A stretch of 64,000 nt of DNA from Kribbella amoyensis. Its GTDB lineage: Bacteria > Actinomycetota > Actinomycetes > Propionibacteriales > Kribbellaceae. Positions 25,326-33,103 of this stretch are shown piece after piece. The notes beneath the pieces were generated by a model. It was given only the letters and a program-made list of their open reading frames with translations, searched no databases and was not told the DNA's origin. Both the position numbers and the translations under genes were made by a program. The DNA lies in contig NZ_VIVK01000001.1 of NCBI RefSeq assembly GCF_007828865.1, forward strand, positions 248,001 to 312,000, given 5' to 3'. The stretch's first letter is position 1; each line of letters begins with the position of its first letter.

Positions 25326-26372
25326 ATGAGGATCACCGGCATCGGCGTCGAGGTCGTCTCCGAACCGAAGCGGCACGCGGTCCGGGACGCGCTCCAGTTG
25401 CTCGACCGCAACGGCCGTACCCGGCTCGTGATCGAGACCGACGAGGGTGTCACCGGCGTCAGCGACACGTACTTCGGCCGGCTGGCGAGTTCGCCGGCGG
25501 TGCTCGGCCAGATCCTCACCGAGCAGCTCGGCCCCGCGATCGTCGGCGAGGACCCGGCCCTGATCCGGCAGATCCGGCAGAAGCTGCGAGCCCTGACCGA
25601 CTACCAGGGCACCGCGGGACTCTCGACGTACGGCATCTCCGCGATCGACCTGGCGCTGTGGGACCTGCTCGGCAAGTCGCTGGACGCGCCGGTGTGGAAG
25701 CTGCTCGGGGCCCAGCGGACCGCGATCCCGGCGTACGCGATGGTCGGCTGGCTCGAGCTCGACGTGGCCGGGTTGGAGCAGGTTTCGGCGCGGGCGATGG
25801 AGCAGGGATTCCGCGGCGTGAAGATGAAGGTCGGCGGCGGGCCGTTGACCGAGGACGTCACCCGGATCAAGGCGGTCCGCGCCGTGATCGGTCCGGACGC
25901 GCCGTTGATGGTCGACGCGAACCAGGCGTTCGACTTCCACGAGGCGTTGCGGCGCGGCCGGGTGTACGAGGAGCTGGACTGCCGCTGGTTCGAGGAGCCG
26001 CTGCCCGCCGACGACACCGAGGGCCACATCCGGCTCGCGGACAAGCTCGACCTGCCGATCGCGACCGGCGAGAACCGGTACGGCCAGGCGGCGTTCCGGG
26101 ATCTGGTCGCGGGCGGCGGGGTCGGCGTGATCCAGCCCGACCTACGCCGCGCCGGCGGTCTCACCGACTGCCTGGAGATCGGGTTGATGGCGGCCGGCTT
26201 CGGCATCCCGTACGCGTCGCACGGCGGCGGCGCGCACATCCACGTCCTGGCCGCGCTGCCGAACACCATCTACGTCGAGAGCGGCCTGCTCCCGTCCGAC
26301 GGCCGAGTCGAACTCGTCGACGGCTGCTACCCGCTACCGCCCGGACCAGGGCTGTCGTCCTGGGACGGGTGA
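25326..26372 (+). CDS. Enolase-superfamily (mandelate racemase / sugar-acid dehydratase type) enzyme
   Basis: 348 residues with the two-domain enolase-superfamily layout. The barrel shows GVKMKVGG (KxK catalytic base region, near residue 166), LMVDANQAF (metal Asp), WFEEPLPADD (metal Glu), TGENRYG (metal Glu) and ASHGGGAHIH (catalytic His), placing it in the MR subgroup. The N-terminal text PKRHAVRDALQLLDRNGRTR is unlike muconate cycloisomerase. It dehydrates or epimerises an acid sugar, identity not predictable. It stands between two minus-strand genes, 108 bp from the membrane-protein start, and probably has its own promoter. Confidence 0.8.
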   Translation: MRITGIGVEVVSEPKRHAVRDALQLLDRNGRTRLVIETDEGVTGVSDTYFGRLASSPAVLGQILTEQLGPAIVGEDPALIRQIRQKLRALTDYQGTAGLSTYGISAIDLALWDLLGKSLDAPVWKLLGAQRTAIPAYAMVGWLELDVAGLEQVSARAMEQGFRGVKMKVGGGPLTEDVTRIKAVRAVIGPDAPLMVDANQAFDFHEALRRGRVYEELDCRWFEEPLPADDTEGHIRLADKLDLPIATGENRYGQAAFRDLVAGGGVGVIQPDLRRAGGLTDCLEIGLMAAGFGIPYASHGGGAHIHVLAALPNTIYVESGLLPSDGRVELVDGCYPLPPGPGLSSWDG

Positions 26373-26374
26373 GG

Positions 26375-26461
26375 TCACCGCAGCAACGCGGCGACGACCA
26401 CGATCGCGACCAGCGCCAGCAGTACGACAGAGGTGACGAGCCGTCGGGTCCGTGGGTCCAC
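26375..26461 (-). CDS. Possible 28-residue single-helix membrane peptide
   Basis: GTG at 26461 to TGA at 26375 encodes VDPRTRRLVTSVVLLALVAI then VVVAALLR. The order (positive N-terminus, 19-residue uninterrupted hydrophobic helix, short end) is that of real actinobacterial micro-membrane proteins. No clear ribosome site, so it would be leaderless or is chance. It abuts the stop of the enolase-type gene (two bases apart). Confidence 0.35.
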   Translation of the reverse strand: MDPRTRRLVTSVVLLALVAIVVVAALLR

Positions 26462-26504
26462 GGGGTCAGGCTAGGGCATGTCGACTCTCGGTAGCGGTGG
26501 GTGG

Positions 26505-28244
26505 TCAGGGCAGGCCGGGCAGGGTGACCAGGGGTTCGGGCCGGTGGACGCCGCGCGGCCGGTAGCCGACGGCGTCCGAGTAGCCGAGGTAGTCGGTCAG
26601 CAGCCAGATGATCGACAGCCACATCTCGGTACCCTGCAGCCCCGGGATCGACCGCTCGTCGGACCCGTCCGGCGCGAACGCGAACCCAGCTCCGTCCACC
26701 CAGCGCCCGAGGATCGCGGCCAGCTGCTCCTCGGCCCAGCGCCGGCCCTCCGCACGGCCGAAGTCGGTCTGCTTCCCGGCCAGCCAGAGCGGGTGGATCA
26801 CGTCCAGCACATTGCACGAGTTGTACCCGTCGCCGCTGAACCGGGCCCGGTCCTGCGCGTGCGTCAGCGTGGTCGCGATCGCCTGCTCCGGGTACGGCAA
26901 CGGCAGCCCGAACTGGGCGTACGTCCCCCGGGTCAGCCGGTAGAACCCGTTCACCACCTGGAGCCAGCCCTCGTCGGGATGCGGCCGGCCCCACATCCCC
27001 GACTTCGGGTCGACCCGGACGTGCAACCAGCCGAACAGGTTGGTCACATGGGTCTCGTCCAGCTCACCGTGGTCCACCAGGTTGCGCGCGAGCGCCGTCC
27101 CGAGCGCGTCGATCGAGGAGCCGGAACCCCAAGCTCGCTTGGTCCAGCCCAATCCGTCGAGCCGGGTGTTGGTGTGAGCCGTGTCGATCGGGTGCTCGAA
27201 CCCACTGCCGAGGACCTGCAGGGCGTACCCGACGCAGAGCACGTGGTACGCCGCTTCGCCTTGCAACAGGTCGAGCTCGGAGAAGTCCAGGTCGGCCTCC
27301 GGGAACGCGAGGTCACCGGGCGCGACGAGTCCGGTCGCCGGATCCTGCCGAGCCCGGAGCCGCCCGATCAGGTCCTCGGTCCTGTGACCCGCCGGGGCGC
27401 GCCGGACCAGCAGATCCGCGATCTCGACGGCGTCGCACCACGGCCGGACCGCCGGTGTCAGGGCGATCCCCGGCCGGTCGACGAACCGCTCACCGTCGAA
27501 GCAGCGGGCCAGTACGTCGTCCACCTGCTCCCGCGCCTTCGCCGCGAACGCCGCGGCCCGCTCGGCCAGATCGGGCACTGCCTTCGCCTGACCGCTCATC
27601 GCAACCTGGATGGTGGCGGCCCCCGCGGGCGCTGTGGTCTCGCTGTCCGTGGACGGTTTGGTCGAGGGAGCCCGGCGGTCGCGGAGCTTGCGGGCCGGGT
27701 TGCCGGCGACGACGGACCAGGGCTCGACGTCCTTGGTGACCACCGCGCCGGCTCCGATGATGCTGTGCTCGCCGACCGTGACGCCGTCCAGCACGATCAC
27801 GTTCGAGCCGATCCAGACGTCGTCGCCGACGGTGATGCCCTTCGCCGTGGTCGGCTGCCGGAAGATCGGCCGATCCGGCGCGGTGCCGTGGTTGAAGGCG
27901 AGGATCGAGGTGTGCGCGCCGATCCGGACGCCGTCGCCGATGGTGATCTTGCCGCGGACCACGGCGAACGGGTTCACCGTGGTGTCCGATCCGAGCGAGA
28001 TCTCGCCGGTGACGTAGGCGTGCGCGGCGATGTACGACCGCTCCCCCATCCGCAGATCGTCGCAGAAGACGGCCGCCGTGGACGCGACGTACGCGCTGCC
28101 GGCCAGCTCGGTCTTGCCGTGCTCGGCCAGCTCCCGGTGCCGGACCGCCTGGTACGCGCGATCCGCCTCCGAACCGGTCCGGGCGTACTCCCAGGGGAAG
28201 AAGTCGAGACGTTCGACGGGCTGTCCTGCGTCTTCTGCGGCCAT
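26505..28244 (-). CDS. Fusion: hexapeptide-repeat acyltransferase + alpha/alpha-barrel sugar-type domain
   Basis: 579 residues in two parts. Residues about 45-190 form a left-handed beta-helix acyltransferase of the maltose O-acetyltransferase type, with repeats such as NPFAVVRGKITIGDGVRIGA, the catalytic His in AFNHGTAPDRP (H119), VGDDVWIGSNVIVLDGVTVG and the CoA-site ending AGAVVTKDVEPWSVVAGNPA. A Ser/Thr/Ala linker (about 190-215) leads to a C-terminal 360-residue helical domain (GWLHVRVDPKSGMWGRPHPD, NSCNVLDVIHPLWLA, EMWLSIIWLL) that looks like an alpha/alpha toroid of glycosidase or cyclase type. No signal peptide, so cytoplasmic. Divergent from the LacI gene and beside a sugar ABC transporter. 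It probably acetylates and processes an imported sugar; this is inference. Confidence 0.75.
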   Translation of the reverse strand: MAAEDAGQPVERLDFFPWEYARTGSEADRAYQAVRHRELAEHGKTELAGSAYVASTAAVFCDDLRMGERSYIAAHAYVTGEISLGSDTTVNPFAVVRGKITIGDGVRIGAHTSILAFNHGTAPDRPIFRQPTTAKGITVGDDVWIGSNVIVLDGVTVGEHSIIGAGAVVTKDVEPWSVVAGNPARKLRDRRAPSTKPSTDSETTAPAGAATIQVAMSGQAKAVPDLAERAAAFAAKAREQVDDVLARCFDGERFVDRPGIALTPAVRPWCDAVEIADLLVRRAPAGHRTEDLIGRLRARQDPATGLVAPGDLAFPEADLDFSELDLLQGEAAYHVLCVGYALQVLGSGFEHPIDTAHTNTRLDGLGWTKRAWGSGSSIDALGTALARNLVDHGELDETHVTNLFGWLHVRVDPKSGMWGRPHPDEGWLQVVNGFYRLTRGTYAQFGLPLPYPEQAIATTLTHAQDRARFSGDGYNSCNVLDVIHPLWLAGKQTDFGRAEGRRWAEEQLAAILGRWVDGAGFAFAPDGSDERSIPGLQGTEMWLSIIWLLTDYLGYSDAVGYRPRGVHRPEPLVTLPGLP

Positions 28245-28245
28245 G

Positions 28246-28259
28246 GGATAACGCTATCC
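28246..28259. promoter_or_regulatory. LacI-type pseudo-palindrome at the fusion gene start
   Basis: GGATAACGCTATCC, centred on CG as LacI-family operators are, matching its reverse complement at 12 of 14 positions. It lies immediately upstream of the minus-strand start codon at 28244 in the divergent region shared with the LacI gene. Its arms differ from the AACCGGTT sites before the ABC operon, so its owner is unsure. Confidence 0.4.
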
Positions 28260-28341
28260 AAGACTGGTGGTGGTTGCCCATGACCGGCCCGTCGAGTGAG
28301 ACCGCTGCTAGCCTTCGGGCCATGCGGGGCGGGAGCGAGCG

Positions 28342-29559
28342 ATGACGGCACCCGGATCGGTGAACGGCGGCGAGACCGCCGGCGACGGTCCGGCGACCGC
28401 CGCTGCCCCCACCGGAGAACCCGCCGAAAAACCCGCCGGATCCGCCACGAACGGGACCGGTACGACGGACGCGCCGGTCTCCGTGGAGGGCCCCGGGGAG
28501 AGCCCGGTGGACAGCCCCGCGGCCGGGACCGGGCGGCGGGGGCACCGGGTGACGATCAGCGACCTGGCCCGCCGGCTGGACATCTCGAAGGCGTCCGTGT
28601 CGTACGCACTGAACGGCCGCGCCGGGGTCAGCGAGGAGACCCGGCGCCGGGTGCTCAGCCTGGCCGAGGAGCTCGGCTTCCACCCGAACTCGGCCGCCGT
28701 CGCACTGTCGGCCAGCCGGACCCGGACGATCGGGATCGTGATCGCCCGGGACCCGGCGCTGATCTCGACCGAGGCGTTCTACATGCGGACGCTGGTCGGC
28801 ATCGAGCAGTACCTGAACGAGGTCGACTCGTCCTTGCTGCTGCGGCTGACCGGCGAGCAGGGCGAGGACCTGGACGTGCTGCGCCGTTGGAGCCGGCAGG
28901 GCCGGGTGGACGGGTTCATCCTGTTCGACGAGCACGACGACGATCCACGGGTCGCGACACTGCGGGAGCTCGGCATGCCGTGCGTCGTGGTCAGTTCGAA
29001 CGCCCCGCTGGACGGGGTCGGCCGGTTGATCAGCTCGCCCGAGGAGACGGTGACGCTGCTGCTCGACCACCTGACCGAGCTGGGGCATCGCGACATCGCG
29101 CACGTGAGCGGGCCGTTCACGTTCGTGCACGAGCAGCTCCGGGTGCAATTGCTGCAGGAGCACGCTCGGCACCGCGGTCTGCGGATCACGCACCACGAGG
29201 GCAGCTACCGGTACGAGGACGGCGCCGAGATCACCCGGCGGGTGCTGGCCGCCGAGGACCGGCCGACCGCGGTCGTGCTCGGCAACGACCTGATGGCGGT
29301 GGCCGCGTTGCGGGTGGCGACCGAGCTCGGCTGGTCCGTGCCGGAAGAGGTGTCGATCGTGGCGTGGGACGACTCGCCGTTGTGCGAGCTGGCCCGGCCG
29401 GGGATCACGGCGGTCGACCAGAAGACGATGGAACGCGGCCGGGCCGCCGCCGATCTGCTGTTCCGGATCATCGCCGGCGAGGAGGGCCTGCACCTCGACG
29501 CCCCACCCGGCGAGCTCCGCCCCCGGGAATCCACCGGTCCCGCCCCCGCCCGTCCGTAG
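28342..29559 (+). CDS. LacI-family transcriptional regulator with long N-terminal extension
   Basis: 405 residues, about 65 more than usual because of a Gly/Ala/Pro/Glu-rich disordered head. The HTH and hinge are TISDLARRLDISKASVSYAL (71-90) with NGRAGVSEETRRRVL. The periplasmic-binding-type sensor follows (TRTIGIVIARDPALISTEAF, GRVDGFILFDEHDDDP, RPTAVVLGNDLMAVAALRVA, SIVAWDDSPLCELARPGITA). It lies between the divergent acyltransferase fusion and the co-directional sugar ABC operon, and two CG-centred palindromes lie in the 245 bp before the operon, so it is probably the sugar-responsive repressor of both. Start at ATG 28342 is supported by a GGGAGCGAG site. Ligand unknown. Confidence 0.9.
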   Translation: MTAPGSVNGGETAGDGPATAAAPTGEPAEKPAGSATNGTGTTDAPVSVEGPGESPVDSPAAGTGRRGHRVTISDLARRLDISKASVSYALNGRAGVSEETRRRVLSLAEELGFHPNSAAVALSASRTRTIGIVIARDPALISTEAFYMRTLVGIEQYLNEVDSSLLLRLTGEQGEDLDVLRRWSRQGRVDGFILFDEHDDDPRVATLRELGMPCVVVSSNAPLDGVGRLISSPEETVTLLLDHLTELGHRDIAHVSGPFTFVHEQLRVQLLQEHARHRGLRITHHEGSYRYEDGAEITRRVLAAEDRPTAVVLGNDLMAVAALRVATELGWSVPEEVSIVAWDDSPLCELARPGITAVDQKTMERGRAAADLLFRIIAGEEGLHLDAPPGELRPRESTGPAPARP

Positions 29560-29691
29560 CCGAAGCGCGACGCTCGGGATCCGAAGCCGTCAAGCCGCAA
29601 CGCAGCCGCGATCCAAGCCTGCGCAGTTGTGCGCGAAGCTGCCGGTAACCCACAAGATGTGGGGTTCGAGATCACGAGGCCGTAACGAACC

Positions 29692-29744
29692 AGGCCAGTC
29701 TGAACCGGTTCGGGTTTACGAACTTAACCGGTTAGGCCAGTCTG
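29692..29744. promoter_or_regulatory. Twin LacI operators framed by an 11-bp direct repeat
   Basis: Two perfect CG-centred palindromes, GAACCGGTTC (29702-29711) and TAACCGGTTA (29725-29734), share the core AACCGGTT and lie 23 bp apart. They are bracketed by direct repeats AGGCCAGTCTG at 29692-29702 and 29734-29744, 42 bp apart, four turns of B-DNA. The set lies 60-110 bp before the solute-binding protein start and right behind the lacI gene. Regulation of the ABC operon by this LacI protein is the natural reading. Confidence 0.75.
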
Positions 29745-29758
29745 GGCCCATACACACC

Positions 29759-29782
29759 AGCCTCCGCTGTCCGCCGGAGGCT
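29759..29782 (+). promoter_or_regulatory. 5' leader hairpin before the solute-binding protein gene
   Basis: AGCCTCCG (29759-29766) pairs with CGGAGGCT (29775-29782), loop of 8. It ends 22 bases before the GTG start and leaves the GAGGGA ribosome site free. It may protect the mRNA 5' end or influence translation; it has no U-run and is not a terminator. Confidence 0.4.
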
Positions 29783-29804
29783 CGATGGGACGAGGGAGTC
29801 CGAC

Positions 29805-31124
29805 GTGAGACTGCGTTCGCTTGTAGCCGCAGTAGCGGTGTCCGCTCTGGGAATCAGCCTGGCCGCCTGCGGTGGCGACGACTCGGGCGACTCCTCTGGC
29901 GGTGGCAGTGGTGGAGATGCGACGTTGACCTACTGGGCCAGCAACCAGGGCACCAGCCTGGACAACGACAAGCAGGTGCTGACCCCGGTACTGGAGAAGT
30001 TCACCCAGGAGACCGGCGTCAAGGTCAACCTCGAGGTGATCGGCTGGAACGACCTGCAGACCCGGATCCAGACCGCGATCACCTCCGGCCAGGCCCCGGA
30101 CGTGGTCAACATCGGCAACACCTGGGCCGCCTCGCTGCAGGCCACCGACGCGTTCCTGCCGTTCGACGGCGACGCGATGACCGCCATCGGCGGCAAGGAC
30201 AAGTTCGTGCCGACGGCTCTGGCGACCGGCGGCAAGGAGGGTACCGACCCGACGTCCGTCCCGCTCTACGGTCTGGCCTACGGCCTGTACTACAACAAGG
30301 CGATGTTCGCGGCCGCCGGACTGCAGCCGCCGAAGACCTGGGAAGAGATGGTGACCGCGGCCCAGAAGCTGACCAACCCCGCGAAGAACCAGTGGGGGAT
30401 GGCCCTCGCGGCCGGCAGCTACACCGAGAACGTGCACTTCGCGTTCATCAACGCCGCGCAGAACAAGGCCGACTGGTTCGACGCCGACGGCAAGCCGACC
30501 TTCACCGGGGACGGCAACGTGCAGGGCGTGCTGCGGTACCTCGACCTGATGCAGAAGGACAAGGTCGCGAACCCGTCGAACGCGCAGTACGACAACGGCA
30601 CCAAGTCGGTGAACGACTTCGCCACCAAGAAGGTCGCGATGGTGATCAACCAGAACAACGCCGACTCCTCGATCGTTGCCAACGGCATGAAGGCCGGCGA
30701 GTACGGCGTCGTCCCGTTCCCGGCGCCCGCCGGTGGTGAGCCGGTGGCCAGCCACGTGGCCGGGATCAACCTGTCGATCTTCAAGAACACCAAGAACAAG
30801 GACGCGGCGCTGAAGTTCGTCAAGTACATGACCGACGCGCCGACCCAGACCACGCTGGGCAAGCCGTTCGCGTCGCTGCCGGTGCTGAAGGACGCGAAGC
30901 CGGTGTTCACCACCGACGCGACCGAGGCCGCGACCTTCCAGGACGTCTACAACAACAAGTCCAAGCCGCTGCCGCTGGTACCGGCCGAGGACCAGTACGA
31001 GTCCACCGTGGGCAAGGCGATGAACGCGATGTTCGCCAAGATCGCGACCGGCGGCACGGTCACCGCCGACGACGTGAAGGCCGCGCTGAAGACGGCCGAG
31101 GACCAGGTCGCCGCGGGCGGCTGA
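29805..31124 (+). CDS. Sugar ABC transporter solute-binding lipoprotein
   Basis: 439 residues. A lipoprotein signal (MRLRSLVAAVAVSALGISLA then AC, Cys22) is followed by a Gly/Ser/Asp spacer and a family 1 extracellular binding protein: TLTYWASNQGTSLDNDKQVL, GVKVNLEVIGWNDLQTRIQT, SGQAPDVVNIGNTW, YGLAYGLYYNKAMFAAAGL and VAMVINQNNADSSIV. This group binds mono- or oligosaccharides. GTG start with GAGGGA upstream. First gene of an operon with two permeases; a long hairpin separates it from them. No ATPase is present, as usual where a shared MsiK-type ATPase serves several systems. Controlled probably by the upstream LacI protein. Confidence 0.9.
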   Translation: MRLRSLVAAVAVSALGISLAACGGDDSGDSSGGGSGGDATLTYWASNQGTSLDNDKQVLTPVLEKFTQETGVKVNLEVIGWNDLQTRIQTAITSGQAPDVVNIGNTWAASLQATDAFLPFDGDAMTAIGGKDKFVPTALATGGKEGTDPTSVPLYGLAYGLYYNKAMFAAAGLQPPKTWEEMVTAAQKLTNPAKNQWGMALAAGSYTENVHFAFINAAQNKADWFDADGKPTFTGDGNVQGVLRYLDLMQKDKVANPSNAQYDNGTKSVNDFATKKVAMVINQNNADSSIVANGMKAGEYGVVPFPAPAGGEPVASHVAGINLSIFKNTKNKDAALKFVKYMTDAPTQTTLGKPFASLPVLKDAKPVFTTDATEAATFQDVYNNKSKPLPLVPAEDQYESTVGKAMNAMFAKIATGGTVTADDVKAALKTAEDQVAAGG

Positions 31125-31128
31125 TCCC

Positions 31129-31166
31129 GGAAGGTGGCCCGGGACCCCGTGCCCGGGCCACCTTCC
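31129..31166 (+). terminator. Intercistronic stem-loop between binding protein and permease genes
   Basis: A perfect 15-bp stem: GGAAGGTGGCCCGGG (31129-31143) with CCCGGGCCACCTTCC (31152-31166), 8-base loop, four bases after the binding-protein stop. No U-run. It would act as a partial terminator or 3' stabiliser, giving more binding protein than permease, as known for other ABC sugar operons. Confidence 0.7.
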
Positions 31167-31203
31167 CGCCGTCCACCCCGCGATCCCCGAACAGGAGCGA
31201 CCG

Positions 31204-32193
31204 ATGTCCGTCGCCACGTCCGATGCGCCCACCGGCGCGGCCGCCGAACCGGCCGCGAAGAAGAAGCGGCGCGGCGGCCCGGACCGCCGTCCTGGCCTGA
31301 GCCGGAAACTGCCGTACCTCTTGCTGGCCCCGGCCGTCCTGCTGGAACTGCTGATCCACATCATCCCGATGCTGGTCGGGATCTGGATGAGTTTCGTCAA
31401 GCTCACCAAGTTCTTCATCGCCAACTGGTCCGCGGCGCCGTGGGCCGGGCTGAACAACTACAAGGTCGCGCTCGACTTCGACCACGCGGTCGGCGAGGGC
31501 CTGCTGAAGTCGTTCGGCGTCACCGTCGCCTTCTCCCTCGCCACGGTCGCGCTGTCCTGGATCCTCGGGATGGCCGCGGCGGTCGCGCTGCAGCCGACGT
31601 TCCGCGGCCGGGGCGTGGTCCGGACGTTCTTCCTGGTGCCGTACGCGCTGCCGGCGTACGCGGGCATCCTGACCTGGAACTTCATGCTGCAGCGCGACAC
31701 CGGGGTGGTGAACCACATCTTGGCGGACAACCTGGGCCTGAGTTCCGACCGGCCGTTCTGGCTGATCGGCGGCAACGCGCTGGTCTCGCTGATCACGGTC
31801 GCGGTGTGGAAGCTGTGGACGTTCGCGTTCCTCACCTTGATGGCCGGGCTGCAGAGCATCCCGCGGGACCTGTACGAGGCCGCTTCGGTCGACGGCGCGG
31901 GCAACGTGCGGCAGTGGCGCAACATCACCCTGCCGTCGCTGCGGCCGGTGAACCTGGTCCTCCTGCTCGTGCTGTTCCTGTGGACGTTCAGCGACTTCAA
32001 CACGCCGTACGTGTTGTTCGGTACCGCCCAGCCGCCCGCGGGTGACCTGATGGCCTTCCACATCTACAACGCGTCCTTCCTGACCTGGAACTTCGGGTCG
32101 GGCGCCGCGATGTCCGTGCTGCTGCTGATCTTCCTGATGATCGTCACCGGCATTTACCTTCTCGTCACCGGCCGGAGGTCGCGTCGTGCGTGA
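31204..32193 (+). CDS. Sugar ABC transporter permease (MalF-type)
   Basis: 329 residues, six transmembrane helices after a Lys/Arg-rich cytoplasmic head (AAKKKRRGGPDRRPG). The EAA loop that docks on the ATPase is DLYEAASVDGAGNVRQWRNI followed by TLPSLRP, near residues 222-247. The fold and length match MalF/LacF-type subunits. ATG after AGGAG (CAGGAGCGACC). It is the first permease of the operon and overlaps the second by 8 bp. Substrate as for the binding protein, not identified. Confidence 0.9.
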   Translation: MSVATSDAPTGAAAEPAAKKKRRGGPDRRPGLSRKLPYLLLAPAVLLELLIHIIPMLVGIWMSFVKLTKFFIANWSAAPWAGLNNYKVALDFDHAVGEGLLKSFGVTVAFSLATVALSWILGMAAAVALQPTFRGRGVVRTFFLVPYALPAYAGILTWNFMLQRDTGVVNHILADNLGLSSDRPFWLIGGNALVSLITVAVWKLWTFAFLTLMAGLQSIPRDLYEAASVDGAGNVRQWRNITLPSLRPVNLVLLLVLFLWTFSDFNTPYVLFGTAQPPAGDLMAFHIYNASFLTWNFGSGAAMSVLLLIFLMIVTGIYLLVTGRRSRRA

Positions 32194-33025
32194 CACCAAG
32201 GGATTCAAGATCTACCGGGCCGTCGTGCTGACCGTGCTCGGGTTGTTCGTCCTCGTCCCGCTGTACGTGATGGTGACGTCGTCGCTGAAGCCGCTGAGCG
32301 ACGTCCAGGGCGCGTTCACCTGGTGGCCGTCGAACCTCACCCTCGAGCCGTTCGTCGAGATGTGGAAGACGGTCCCGCTGGCCCGGTACTTCGTGAACAG
32401 CACGATCGTCTCGGTGGTCGCGACGGTGTTCTCGGTCCTGATCGCGATCGTGGCCGCGTTCGCGGTGTCGCGGTTCCGGTTCCGCGGCCGGACCTTGTTC
32501 AGCACCACCGTGCTGTCGACGCAGATGTTCCCGGGTGTGCTGTTCCTGTTGCCGTTGTTCCTGATCTTCGTCAACATCAACAACTCCACCGGGCTGCAGC
32601 TGGTCGGTACCCGGCTCGGGTTGATCATCACGTACCTGACCTTCAGCCTGCCGTTCTCGATCTGGATGCTGGCCGGGTACTTCGACAGCATCCCGCGCGA
32701 GCTGGACGAGGCTGCCCTGGTCGACGGCTGCGGACCGCTCGGCGCCCTCACCCGGGTCGTCCTCCCGGCCGCGCGCCCCGGCGTGATCGCGGTCGCCATC
32801 TACTCGTTCATGACCGCATGGGGCGAGGTGTTGTTCGCCTCGGTGATGACGACAGAGGCCAACCGAACTCTGTCGGTCGGATTGCGGCAGTACTCGACGC
32901 AGACCAATATCTACTGGAACCAGATCATGGCCGCGGCCCTGATCGTCAGCATTCCGGTCGTCATCGGCTTCCTGCTGGCCCAGCGCCACTTCGTCGCCGG
33001 CGTCACCGCGGGCGCCGTCAAGTAG
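32186..33025 (+). CDS. Sugar ABC transporter permease (MalG-type)
   Basis: 279 residues, six helices, the partner permease. The start RDTKGFKIYRAVVLTVLGLF and the EAA loop ELDEAALVDGCGPLGALTRV then VLPAARPG (about residues 173-200) are standard for the MalG group, as is the extracytoplasmic VTSSLKPLSDVQGAF. It begins with GTG 8 bp inside the end of the first permease gene, so the pair is translationally coupled. The operon ends at the strong hairpin 33050-33092. No ATPase or glycosidase follows. Confidence 0.9.
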   Translation: MRDTKGFKIYRAVVLTVLGLFVLVPLYVMVTSSLKPLSDVQGAFTWWPSNLTLEPFVEMWKTVPLARYFVNSTIVSVVATVFSVLIAIVAAFAVSRFRFRGRTLFSTTVLSTQMFPGVLFLLPLFLIFVNINNSTGLQLVGTRLGLIITYLTFSLPFSIWMLAGYFDSIPRELDEAALVDGCGPLGALTRVVLPAARPGVIAVAIYSFMTAWGEVLFASVMTTEANRTLSVGLRQYSTQTNIYWNQIMAAALIVSIPVVIGFLLAQRHFVAGVTAGAVK

Positions 33026-33049
33026 CCGTCACCCTGAGTCCTGGTAGCC

Positions 33050-33092
33050 GAAGCGCCCGGTCCCCCGGATCTCTCCGGGGGCCGGGCGCTTC
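33050..33092. terminator. Strong terminator after the sugar ABC operon
   Basis: GAAGCGCCCGG (33050-33060), one bulged T, CCCCCGGA (33062-33069), loop TCTC, then TCCGGGGG (33074-33081) and CCGGGCGCTTC (33082-33092): 19 pairs. It lies between convergent genes ending at 33025 and 33104 and probably serves both directions. Confidence 0.85.
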
Positions 33093-33103
33093 GCAACGCT
33101 TGC

